This document shows positions 1 to 6,046 of a stretch of DNA of 6,470 bases, one piece after another. The notes beneath the pieces were generated by a model. That model saw only the letters and a list, made by a program, of their open reading frames with translations, searched no databases and had not been told where the DNA came from. Position 1 is the stretch's first letter, and every line of letters starts with the position of its first letter. Position numbers and translations under genes: made by a program. The stretch comes from an archaeon (lineage in GTDB: Archaea; Thermoproteota; Nitrososphaeria; Nitrososphaerales; Nitrosopumilaceae), in contig JAKAJY010000020.1 of assembly GCA_021824845.1 (NCBI GenBank), positions 1 through 6,470 of the forward strand, read 5' to 3'.

Positions 1-2
1 GG

Positions 3-881
3 AAATACCTTGCAGTCAAAATCGATGGCAACCCCAAGTATTGTTATTTGGACCCATACCATGGTGCGATGGGCTGCTTTGAGGAAGCATGCAGAAATGT
101 TGTATGTACAGGCGCATCACCAATAGGAATGGTTGATCATCTACAGTTTGGCAATCCTGAAAATCCAGAAATCTTTTGGACATTTCTACAATCACTAAAG
201 GGAATTACAGAGTTTTGCAAGTTCTTTGATATTCCATGCGTTGGCGGAAAGGTTAGTCTGTATAATGAAACACCGCAGGGTCCAATCAAGCCGACTCCGC
301 TGATTGGTGTTTTGGGTCTGATTGAAAAAGCCCCACTCAAGCCACAAAAAATTGAATCAGGTGACACACTAATCATCGTGGGTACAACAAAAGACGAGCT
401 TGGAGGATCAGAGTACTATGAACACATTCACGATTTCATTGGCGGCAAGGCACCAAAAATCAATCTAACCGAATCAAAAAGGAACATGGATGCAGTATTA
501 TCTATAATCCAAAATCAAAAAGTGCGAGCGGCTCATGATTGTGCAAAGGGTGGACTGGCAGTTGCAATATCCGAATTATCCATGACTAGCCAGATTGGCT
601 GTGTGGTATCACTCCAAGACATTCCACAAGAAAAACTAGACGATGCTAAACTGTTATTTTCTGAGAGTCATTCTAGGTATCTTTTGGTAGTGGAAAAATC
701 AAATCTAGATTCCGTATTGTCTGATCTGAAAAAGGCCAAAGTAACTCATGCAAAAATCGGTACATTCCAAGGAAATGAAATCATATTTTCAAATCAAAAA
801 AAGCAGATTGTCAAACTAAGGGTTGATAAGGCACATGAAAAGTGGTTTAATTCACTGAGGGATCTGGTGCTGCATGGTTAA
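3..881 (+). CDS. purL: Phosphoribosylformylglycinamidine synthase subunit PurL (small type), C-terminal part
   Basis: PurL makes FGAM from FGAR, ATP and ammonia in step 4 of cytoplasmic de novo purine synthesis. The frame is open from base 3, and the first 15 codons (KYLAVKIDGNPKYCY) are clearly PurL, so the gene starts before the window. About 292 residues are visible. Family signatures: LDPYHGAMGCFEEACRN just after the edge, LQFGNPENPE, GGKVSLYNE and PTPLIGVLGLI of the AIRS-like domain, then AHDCAKGGLAVAISE (from base 531) and LFSESHSRYLL of the C-terminal AIRS domain. The protein ends soon after that domain with no class I glutaminase domain. It is therefore the small PurL that needs separate PurQ and PurS, which are not in this window. 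The 3' end overlaps purF by 8 bases, implying co-transcription. The usual AHDxSxGG is AHDCAKGG here, with Ala where Ser is common. Identification is firm; only the 5' end is missing. Confidence 0.96.
   Translation, partial: KYLAVKIDGNPKYCYLDPYHGAMGCFEEACRNVVCTGASPIGMVDHLQFGNPENPEIFWTFLQSLKGITEFCKFFDIPCVGGKVSLYNETPQGPIKPTPLIGVLGLIEKAPLKPQKIESGDTLIIVGTTKDELGGSEYYEHIHDFIGGKAPKINLTESKRNMDAVLSIIQNQKVRAAHDCAKGGLAVAISELSMTSQIGCVVSLQDIPQEKLDDAKLLFSESHSRYLLVVEKSNLDSVLSDLKKAKVTHAKIGTFQGNEIIFSNQKKQIVKLRVDKAHEKWFNSLRDLVLHG
857..863 (+). promoter_or_regulatory. Probable ribosome binding site of purF
   Basis: GAGGGAT lies inside the purL 3' end, about 10 bases before the purF ATG. It is an imperfect match to the archaeal Shine-Dalgarno consensus GGAGGTGAT, with one base missing. 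A second weak GGTG at 866-869 sits only four bases before the ATG. The site supports the 874 start and initiation inside the operon, possibly coupled to purL termination. Confidence 0.4.
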
Positions 882-2310
882 GGTAAAAGAAAATTGTGGT
901 GTGGTTGGAATCTTTAGCCGCGACGGCTCTAATGTCATACCGATGGTAATTGATGCACTACGTGCATTACAGCACCGAGGACAGGAAGCATGGGGCATCG
1001 CAGTCCCAAACAAGATTCCGGTAAAACGACTAGGATTGGTTTCAGGGGCATCATCAGAATTTCAAAAAATAACAGAAGAATATGCATCACCTGCCGCAAT
1101 TGGACATGTACGATATTCCACGGTTGGTCGAAGCAGCCTGGAAAATGCCCAACCACTAAAGGTAAAGGATCTTTGCATTGCGCACAATGGTACAATAGCA
1201 AATGTTGCAGAATTGGCAAACATGGTTGGCGGATGCACATTCACTCCGCAAAGCTCCAGTGATACAATGATTGCAGCCCAACGCTTGGTGTCGCTAATGT
1301 CTACCAATGGAAAATTGGGCGCAGCCTTGTCGATTCTAAAAAACGAGATGGCAGGCTCTTATTGTTTTACTTTTGTATCTGATGACAATGCAGTTTATGC
1401 AGCACGTGATCCGCGGGGTTTCAGACCAATGGTTCTGGGCTCAAAAGAGGACGGCCAGGTATCGATTGTGGCGTCCGAATCATCAGCCATTTCGGCAATT
1501 GGCGCAAAGCTGGTCCGAGATGTCGTGCCGGGCGAACTCCTAAAGTTCAGCAAGACCGGAATGGAATCCGAAATGTTTTCCGAGGCAAAACAGCGAGCAC
1601 ACTGCTCGTTTGAATTTACGTATTTTGCACACCCCTCATCAAAAATGGAGGGTACAAACATCTATGTCGCAAGAAAAAGAATTGGTCAATTTCTGGCAAA
1701 AAAATTCCCAATCACAGATGCAGATCTAGTCATTCCAGTTCCTGACTCTGCAAGGCCTGCAGCACTAGGATATGCACAGGAGCTAAAACTACAATTTGAT
1801 GAAGGATTACTCAAAGATAGGTATAGCAAAAAAGGACCACTGCGCAGCTTTATTGAACCACACCAGTCCGACAGAGTAGAGATTAACCGCTGGATAATAC
1901 CAATTACCGAAATCATAAACGGAAAACATGTCATCATAATAGATGATAGTCTGGTAAGGGGTACAAGCTCAAAAGCAATCATCAAGGCGTTAAGGCGAGC
2001 GGGTGCTAAAAAAATTAGTATGCTGATCACTTATCCGCCAATCAAATATCCATGCTATGCTGGAATTGACTTTCCATCGCAAGATGAATTGGCAACTGGC
2101 GCAAATCAGGAAGGCACAGACGCAGAAATCATTGAGAAAATCCGAAGCGATATTGGTGCCGACTTTTTGGGGTATAATGACGCACAAAACCTAGCTGCTG
2201 CTGTTGGAATTCCTCATGATTCACTATGTTTTACCTGCACTACTGGAAACTATGACACACTTGGCATAAAACCAACCTTCAAAACAAGAGAGGAGATGAA
2301 GGGCGAATAA
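874..2310 (+). CDS. purF: Amidophosphoribosyltransferase (glutamine PRPP amidotransferase)
   Basis: PurF catalyses the committed step of purine synthesis, PRPP + glutamine to 5-phosphoribosylamine. The 478-residue product is full length for the family. The N-terminal Ntn glutaminase domain has Cys8 in ENCGVVGIF, so a 7-residue propeptide must be removed to expose the nucleophile. It also has LQHRGQE (32-38), GHVRYSTVG (77-85), AHNG (103-106), SSSD (127-130) and ARDPRGFRP (177-185). The phosphoribosyltransferase domain has PVPDSA (288-293) and the PRPP loop VIIIDDSLVRGTSSK (353-367). Cys244 (CSFEFTYFA), Cys394 (YPCYAGID), Cys452 and Cys455 (LCFTC) match the four ligands of the 4Fe-4S cluster in the Bacillus subtilis-type enzyme. 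The ATG at 874 overlaps purL, has a Shine-Dalgarno-like site and gives the expected short propeptide. The stop overlaps the next start as TAATG. Purine-nucleotide feedback inhibition is known for the family, not shown here. Confidence 0.97.
   Translation: MVKVKENCGVVGIFSRDGSNVIPMVIDALRALQHRGQEAWGIAVPNKIPVKRLGLVSGASSEFQKITEEYASPAAIGHVRYSTVGRSSLENAQPLKVKDLCIAHNGTIANVAELANMVGGCTFTPQSSSDTMIAAQRLVSLMSTNGKLGAALSILKNEMAGSYCFTFVSDDNAVYAARDPRGFRPMVLGSKEDGQVSIVASESSAISAIGAKLVRDVVPGELLKFSKTGMESEMFSEAKQRAHCSFEFTYFAHPSSKMEGTNIYVARKRIGQFLAKKFPITDADLVIPVPDSARPAALGYAQELKLQFDEGLLKDRYSKKGPLRSFIEPHQSDRVEINRWIIPITEIINGKHVIIIDDSLVRGTSSKAIIKALRRAGAKKISMLITYPPIKYPCYAGIDFPSQDELATGANQEGTDAEIIEKIRSDIGADFLGYNDAQNLAAAVGIPHDSLCFTCTTGNYDTLGIKPTFKTREEMKGE
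2291..2300 (+). promoter_or_regulatory. Strong ribosome binding site of the RAM-domain gene
   Basis: AGGAGATGAA matches the archaeal Shine-Dalgarno consensus AGGAGGTGAT at 8 of 10 positions and ends 9 bases before the ATG at 2310. It lies in the last codons of purF. It fixes the start of the downstream gene and shows that the gene is translated as an internal cistron of the purine operon. Confidence 0.7.
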
Positions 2311-2558
2311 TGGCAGAGATTGCTTTTGTTTTGGTAAAATGCGAGACTGCGCACGAAATGGACGTGATGCGCGATTTGTTAAAAATCGATGGAGTAAAGG
2401 AAGCACATGGCACATATGGAATGTATGATATCTTTGTCAAGGTTGTAGGTCCAAACCACAAACACGTCTCTGATATCATAACAAAGCAAATTCGAAAAAC
2501 AAAGAACGTTTTATCCACTACTACTTTATCCACCATTCCAGAGCAGGGCGGAAAATAA
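2310..2558 (+). CDS. Stand-alone Lrp/AsnC ligand-binding (RAM) domain protein
   Basis: This 82-residue protein consists of only the C-terminal effector domain of Lrp/AsnC regulators, an alpha-beta fold that usually binds amino acids and drives oligomerisation. Visible signs are the first strand IAFVLVKCETAHE, helix MDVMRDLLKIDGV, the turn GTYGMYDIFVKVVG matching the usual G-x-Y-D-hydrophobic pattern, a second helix DIITKQIRKTKNV and a final strand STTTLSTI. No helix-turn-helix precedes it: the ATG overlaps the purF stop (TAATG), so it is not a truncated regulator. It cannot bind DNA by the usual Lrp route and more likely partners another protein or senses a metabolite. Such single-domain RAM proteins are common in archaea. 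Its place at the end of the purL-purF operon suggests expression with purine synthesis; a direct link to PurF or glutamine sensing is inference only. Confidence 0.85.
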   Translation: MAEIAFVLVKCETAHEMDVMRDLLKIDGVKEAHGTYGMYDIFVKVVGPNHKHVSDIITKQIRKTKNVLSTTTLSTIPEQGGK

Positions 2559-2559
2559 T

Positions 2560-2567
2560 CTTAATAG
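2560..2567 (+). promoter_or_regulatory. Probable TATA box for the small membrane-anchored protein gene
   Basis: CTTAATAG sits in the 28-base gap after the RAM gene. Its centre is about 23 bases before the GTG at 2587 and about 26 before the GTG at 2590. That is the distance expected for archaeal transcription starting at or next to the start codon. It separates this gene from the purine operon, although read-through from upstream remains possible. Confidence 0.5.
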
Positions 2568-2586
2568 CTAGATTTCCCATTATGGT

Positions 2587-2976
2587 GTGGTGGAATCATA
2601 CAAGTTTTTCATAATTGCAGGCGTTTCAGTGATTGGAATTATTGGAATAGTACTTGGTGTATCATTGACCAAAGGATCTATTGCAACCCAAGAATATGAA
2701 ATCGATGTGGACCCATTTAAGGACCCTCAAAATCTTTTTGTCACAGCCAGAGTGATGATTCAAAACACTGGCTCAAAACCACTCACCAACGTCTTGGTAA
2801 ATTTCGGCAACGGACAAACCCAGCAAATAGGGATACTTGATCCTGGCAAAAAAATAATCATCTCACCACCAGATGGTAACTCACTAGACCAAGTAGTGGT
2901 CACTGCGGATAATGGAATTGCCATAGTAAAAGAGTACAGAATTCCGCCAAAGATGCCCGGTATGATGGGTAGCTAA
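2587..2976 (+). CDS. Small membrane-anchored extracytoplasmic protein, function unknown
   Basis: I do not recognise a named family. The 129-residue product has a short N-terminus (VESYK), one hydrophobic helix at about residues 7-28 and a polar, beta-rich remainder. Lack of a clear cleavage site suggests an N-terminal anchor with the rest outside the membrane. The segment VTARVMIQNTGSKPLTNV (52-69) followed by GILDPGKK resembles the immunoglobulin-like or CARDB-like folds common in archaeal surface proteins, but this is a pattern impression. The tail PKMPGMMGS is rich in Met, Pro and Gly. Two GTG codons in tandem (2587, 2590) can both serve as start; the second is better spaced from the TATA-like box. 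The nearest ATG (2582) is in another frame and stops quickly. The stop codon interleaves with that of the opposing gene. Confidence 0.75.
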   Translation: MVESYKFFIIAGVSVIGIIGIVLGVSLTKGSIATQEYEIDVDPFKDPQNLFVTARVMIQNTGSKPLTNVLVNFGNGQTQQIGILDPGKKIIISPPDGNSLDQVVVTADNGIAIVKEYRIPPKMPGMMGS

Positions 2977-3179
2977 CTCCAAGCCTTTTTGTCTTTTTTC
3001 CAGACTTGAACATCATCAACGTAGACATGGTCTTCATAGTCGAATACCGTGTGCCATCGCTTATCATGCGGCAACATTTTGTCTAATTCCTTGACGTTTT
3101 TGTTTGATGGGTACTTGTTGGTAAGCGCACCCCACTTCATGTTTGGAATTTTTGGCATTATTTCGTTGATGTCGCGCAC
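2973..3179 (-). CDS. Small lysine-rich hypothetical protein
   Basis: This 68-residue protein has no recognised family. It is soluble-looking, with no signal or membrane segment, rich in Lys, Asp and Trp, and ends in the charged run VWKKDKKAWS. Support for its being real: a TATA-like box 27 bases before the GTG, codons reading as a plausible folded protein (MKWGALTNKYP, RWHTVFDYEDHVYVDD), and a neat convergent end against the upstream gene, with the two stop codons interleaved over 4 bases. The frame stays open upstream to a TAA at 3234-3236, so a longer N-terminus from a non-standard start cannot be excluded. An in-frame ATG at residue 8 is an alternative start. Function unknown. Confidence 0.6.
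   Translation of the reverse strand: MRDINEIMPKIPNMKWGALTNKYPSNKNVKELDKMLPHDKRWHTVFDYEDHVYVDDVQVWKKDKKAWS
2986..2999 (+). terminator. Poly-T termination tract for the membrane-anchored protein gene
   Basis: TTTTTGTCTTTTTT begins 10 bases after the TAA at 2974-2976. Archaeal RNA polymerase terminates at such T-rich stretches without needing a hairpin, and no hairpin is evident. The tract is the complement of the Lys codons ending the opposing 68-residue gene, so it lies inside coding sequence. Confidence 0.5.
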
Positions 3180-3202
3180 GAGTATGTTTGCAAAAATTCT
3201 AT

Positions 3203-3210
3203 TGATAAAT
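3203..3210 (-). promoter_or_regulatory. Probable TATA box of the 68-residue gene
   Basis: Read on the minus strand this is ATTTATCA within an A/T-rich run. It is centred about 27 bases before the GTG at 3179, matching a leaderless archaeal promoter. The run is A/T-rich on both strands and could also direct + strand transcription beginning near 3233 for the glycosyltransferase gene. Confidence 0.5.
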
Positions 3211-3274
3211 TTTTGTGTGATGGGAAAGCCACATTAACTCTGTATTTCTGTGGATTGGCCTGTCCCGCAAAATC

Positions 3275-4705
3275 TTGATCCTAGTTTTAGTCCTTGGAGT
3301 ATCGTCATTTACACACCTTTGGAATCCTACCGGGTTTCCAGAGATCTTTTATGATGAAGGAGTCTACATGCAGCGCACAATTCACGTCATAAATGGTGAT
3401 GGTCCACAAGTGGGAAAGTTCTATGATCACCCCTTTTTCGGGCAGGTGTTTTTAGGCTCTATTTTGTATCTGATTGGCTATCCAGACATTCTAAGCCCAA
3501 ATGGAACTGATCCAGAATCTCTCAAATCTCTATATCTGATACCGCGAGTTTTGATGGGATTGCTTGCAGTGTTTGATACTTTTCTGATTTACAAGATTGT
3601 ACAAAAACAATATCATCCTAGAATAGCAATTTTTGCGTCATTGCTGTTTGCTGTGATGCCAATGACTTGGATTACTAGGAGAATACTGCTAGATTCTATT
3701 TTATTGCCTTTTGTGTTGTTATCTATTTTGTTTGTGGTTTACTCTAAAAATTCCACAAAAAAGAACTGGCTAATATTGCTCTCTGGTGTGTTCCTTGGAT
3801 TGGCAATACTTACCAAGATTCCATCATTTACAATGATTCCGTTGGTTGCTTATCTGGCCTATTCGTATCACAAAGACAAAAGATTGCTTATGTTATTGTT
3901 GGTTCCAATAGTACTGATCCCGATGATTTGGCCAGCATACAGCATAACACATGACCAGTTTGAGTACTGGAAAAAAGATGTTTTGTGGCAATCCCAGCGA
4001 CAAAACGCAGGTATTCAAAACACCGCATTGTCGTTTGGAGCAATTGATCCTGTATTGTTTGGGCTTGGAATTGCAGGCGTAGTTTATTCCGTAATGCGAA
4101 AAAACATCTTTGTATTACTGTGGATTCTGCCGTTTGTAGTATTTTTGGGCCTGATTGGTTATACCCAATACTTTCATTGGATGTTGATTTTACCTGGCTT
4201 TTGTGTTGCAGCTGCTATTTTGATTTCAGACTTGGGTAAAAACAATACTCGAGAAAAAATCAAGCAATATACTCCGGTTTTGAGCATGATTGTAATTACA
4301 TCATTTGGTCTTCTTAGTACTGCTATGCTATTGGATCTAGATGTGACTGCAAATCAATTTGAGTCTGCAGTATTTGCTGCAAACTATGCCTCAGATCATA
4401 ATGGTGTGGTACTTGCAGGGCCTCATCATTCCTGGATATACAACGACGTCCTTGGGATGAATCTGTACCAAGATTACTCTGTAGTGTTATTTGACAAAGC
4501 CCCAACAAATTTTGTACTGCTGGCAGATCCTCATTTTCATTTGGATTCTTATCGTGGTGATGACTTGGAACAGATTTACAACCATACAATACCAATCACG
4601 TCATTTGCCAGCATGAAATCAAACTATGATGTGTATCAATACCCATATTCCAGTCTTGGGTACAACTATGATGCCGGTTTGATTGAAATCAGAACCCTTC
4701 CCTAA
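3275..4705 (+). CDS. Polytopic GT39/PMT-type glycosyltransferase
   Basis: It is a membrane glycosyltransferase of the GT-C fold, probably using a polyprenyl-phosphate-linked sugar to modify proteins or lipids outside the membrane. The first helix is followed by the acidic pair in FYDEGVYM (Asp27-Glu28), the expected catalytic position of the first outer loop, then DHPFFG (51-56), like the HPP motif of the family. RRILLDS (135-141) and GLAILTKIPSF (175-185) are also typical. About ten to twelve hydrophobic segments cover residues 1-352. The last 120 residues are soluble, containing AGPHHSWIYNDV and LLADPHFHL, with no family recognised. The TTG at 3275 is the only standard start before the first helix, but the frame is open back to 3221 and encodes LWIGLSRKILIL. 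The basic SRK just before the helix suits a true N-terminus, so the start may be upstream. It ends 9 bases from the convergent sugar dehydrogenase gene. Donor and acceptor are unknown. Confidence 0.85.
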   Translation: MILVLVLGVSSFTHLWNPTGFPEIFYDEGVYMQRTIHVINGDGPQVGKFYDHPFFGQVFLGSILYLIGYPDILSPNGTDPESLKSLYLIPRVLMGLLAVFDTFLIYKIVQKQYHPRIAIFASLLFAVMPMTWITRRILLDSILLPFVLLSILFVVYSKNSTKKNWLILLSGVFLGLAILTKIPSFTMIPLVAYLAYSYHKDKRLLMLLLVPIVLIPMIWPAYSITHDQFEYWKKDVLWQSQRQNAGIQNTALSFGAIDPVLFGLGIAGVVYSVMRKNIFVLLWILPFVVFLGLIGYTQYFHWMLILPGFCVAAAILISDLGKNNTREKIKQYTPVLSMIVITSFGLLSTAMLLDLDVTANQFESAVFAANYASDHNGVVLAGPHHSWIYNDVLGMNLYQDYSVVLFDKAPTNFVLLADPHFHLDSYRGDDLEQIYNHTIPITSFASMKSNYDVYQYPYSSLGYNYDAGLIEIRTLP

Positions 4706-4714
4706 TTTGGAAGA

Positions 4715-5965
4715 TTATCTTTTTTTGCGTTTTATTGCAAACCCTGCTATTGTTGCAGCAACAGCACCTATTACAATTGCAATGTATTGGACTGGAAATT
4801 CTTCAACTGGTTTTACTTCTGGGGTTTCTGCTAATACTGCGGGCATTATTCTATAGATTGCGCCGTCTGATAGGGACACAATATACAAAAATCCGTCTGG
4901 GCCACGCTCAATATCAGTTGCACATCCAAACCCATTACCAAGTACAATCTCCGTATTTGACTCATCGATGTTTAACACCAAGTCTTCTAGTTCTGGAGAA
5001 TTGAACGTCAGTCCATCTCTTTGCAAGTTTAGCGTAAACCAGTAAAGACTACCAGTATTGCAATCGCTGACAAATATCTTGTCTGGGTGTCCTAGTTGCT
5101 CTGTGCCAAATTCGATTCCAGTTGGCGCAACAGGTTTTTGCCAGCTAAATTCTGGATCCGAATAAACAAAATCTTCGTATTTTGGAAGGGTATTGATTTT
5201 GGTCTGATTGTTTGCAGGCCCCATAATCTCAATCCAGCCACTGTTGAAGTTTTCAGGAACTAAATTAATTTCATCATACTCATCTGGCCCATTCTCCGTA
5301 TCCCAAAGATTACCAGTGATTGGGTCGACTGCTATTCCAAAACTGTTTCTAATTCCAATCGCATAATATGGTCCTGGTGGGTCTACTCGTAGAATGACAC
5401 TGGTGTCATTTTTCCACTCATGCGGTCTGTTTTGCAATATACCATAGTTTCCATTATCGCCAATTACGGCATAAACTTGGCCATCGTGGTTTGCCATGGC
5501 ACCTCCATTGTGATAAAAGTTGTCACTTGGTAATCTCTTTATCAAAACAGGATCAACTAGATTGTTCCCATTCCAAGTGTACTTGTAGATGCGATTCTCA
5601 ATTGCTTGTCCTGCATCTACTTCAGCAGCTGTAAAGTAAAGATATACAGTATTTCCAACTGATGTGATTCCAAGCATTCCACGTTCTCCATCCTTTGCAA
5701 CCGAAACATCCAAGACAGGCCATGGTTGTAACTGTCCATCCCTTACCAATCTTACCAGACCTGTGTATCTCTCCAAAACCAAAATGTCATTCCCAACAAA
5801 TGTCATGGTTGTGGGGCTGTTTGGTATTCCTTCCTTGACAAAGCGTTCGACAACTAGGCTTTGATCATACAGTTGAGGCCCATCTGATTCATCACCTAAG
5901 GCATGACTTGAAAATAATGGTAAAAATGAGCTCAAAACAAGCAAAATCAGAAAAAATACCTTCAT
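4715..5965 (-). CDS. Membrane-anchored PQQ-dependent sugar dehydrogenase (GSDH family beta-propeller)
   Basis: This 416-residue product resembles soluble aldose/glucose dehydrogenases that oxidise sugars with PQQ and calcium in a six-bladed propeller. Residues 1-23 form a signal peptide (MKVFFLILLVLSSFLPLFSS then HALG). Family motifs: GERGMLGI (93-100), YHNGGAM with His152 as likely catalytic His, DGQVYAVIGDN (161-171), GIRNSFGIAVDP (204-215) with Arg206/Asn207 in the cofactor-contacting segment, ENGPDEYDEINLV (224-236), PTGIEFG (281-287), FVSD (298-301) and RGPDGFLYIVSLSDGAIYRI (354-373). Residues 392-411 are a membrane helix followed by KRKKR, anchoring the domain outside the cell. The link between RVDPPG and GIRN is unusually short. 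The ATG at 5965 has a TATA-like box 26 bases upstream. Substrate is unknown, and no PQQ synthesis genes are in the window, so it may use external PQQ or act differently. Confidence 0.88.
   Translation of the reverse strand: MKVFFLILLVLSSFLPLFSSHALGDESDGPQLYDQSLVVERFVKEGIPNSPTTMTFVGNDILVLERYTGLVRLVRDGQLQPWPVLDVSVAKDGERGMLGITSVGNTVYLYFTAAEVDAGQAIENRIYKYTWNGNNLVDPVLIKRLPSDNFYHNGGAMANHDGQVYAVIGDNGNYGILQNRPHEWKNDTSVILRVDPPGPYYAIGIRNSFGIAVDPITGNLWDTENGPDEYDEINLVPENFNSGWIEIMGPANNQTKINTLPKYEDFVYSDPEFSWQKPVAPTGIEFGTEQLGHPDKIFVSDCNTGSLYWFTLNLQRDGLTFNSPELEDLVLNIDESNTEIVLGNGFGCATDIERGPDGFLYIVSLSDGAIYRIMPAVLAETPEVKPVEEFPVQYIAIVIGAVAATIAGFAIKRKKR
4720..4733 (+). terminator. Poly-T termination tract for the glycosyltransferase gene
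   Basis: TTTTTTTGCGTTTT begins 14 bases after the glycosyltransferase stop and is a plausible archaeal T-tract terminator. It is the complement of the Lys/Arg codons (KRKKR) closing the convergent sugar dehydrogenase gene, so the signal lies within coding sequence. No hairpin is seen. Confidence 0.5.
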
Positions 5966-5986
5966 GTTGTTTCTTCACATGTCATG

Positions 5987-5994
5987 ATTAAAAA
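5987..5994 (-). promoter_or_regulatory. Probable TATA box of the sugar dehydrogenase gene
   Basis: Read on the minus strand this is TTTTTAAT, centred about 26 bases before the ATG at 5965. This is the spacing of a leaderless archaeal promoter and agrees with the absence of a Shine-Dalgarno sequence in the short upstream region. Confidence 0.55.
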
Positions 5995-6009
5995 TCCACT
6001 CAAAAATTG

Positions 6010-6017
6010 TTATAATT
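6010..6017 (+). promoter_or_regulatory. Probable TATA box of purC
   Basis: TTATAATT is the best TATA-like sequence between the divergent sugar dehydrogenase and purC genes. Its centre is about 33 bases before the purC TTG, predicting transcription from about 6040 and a leader of only 6-9 bases. No Shine-Dalgarno sequence fits in that leader. Confidence 0.5.
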
Positions 6018-6046
6018 GGCTACTCTGGGGATATTCTGAGCAGTAA

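Noticed and set aside
48..50. TTG as a possible start of purL
   Set aside because: The frame continues upstream to base 3 with recognisable PurL sequence, so TTG is an internal Leu codon of a gene cut by the window edge.
1686..2030. Antisense open frame of 114 codons inside purF
   Set aside because: It is fully within a well-conserved enzyme gene, has no promoter or ribosome site, and its protein resembles no real family. The other long antisense frames in purL and purF are rejected for the same reason.
2582..2614. ATG at 2582 as start of the membrane-anchored protein
   Set aside because: It is in a different frame and meets a stop after ten codons.
3049..3237. Plus-strand frame of 62 codons opposite the 68-residue gene
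   Set aside because: The minus-strand alternative has a well-placed TATA box and a convergent end that fit better. The + frame has no start signal. Without homologue data this is a judgement.
4323..4595. Antisense open frame of 90 codons inside the glycosyltransferase 3' end
   Set aside because: It is a compositional shadow of the sense gene; the translation is a low-quality His/Gln/Ser mix with no motif.
4735..5004. Plus-strand frame of 89 codons opposite the sugar dehydrogenase 3' end
   Set aside because: Its Leu/Gln-rich run is the shadow of the membrane helix codons on the other strand; no promoter or motif.
5990..6007. Repeated AAAAAT (5990-5995 and 6002-6007) in the divergent promoter region
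   Set aside because: It is too short and A/T-rich to call an operator; it is expected by chance in such a region.
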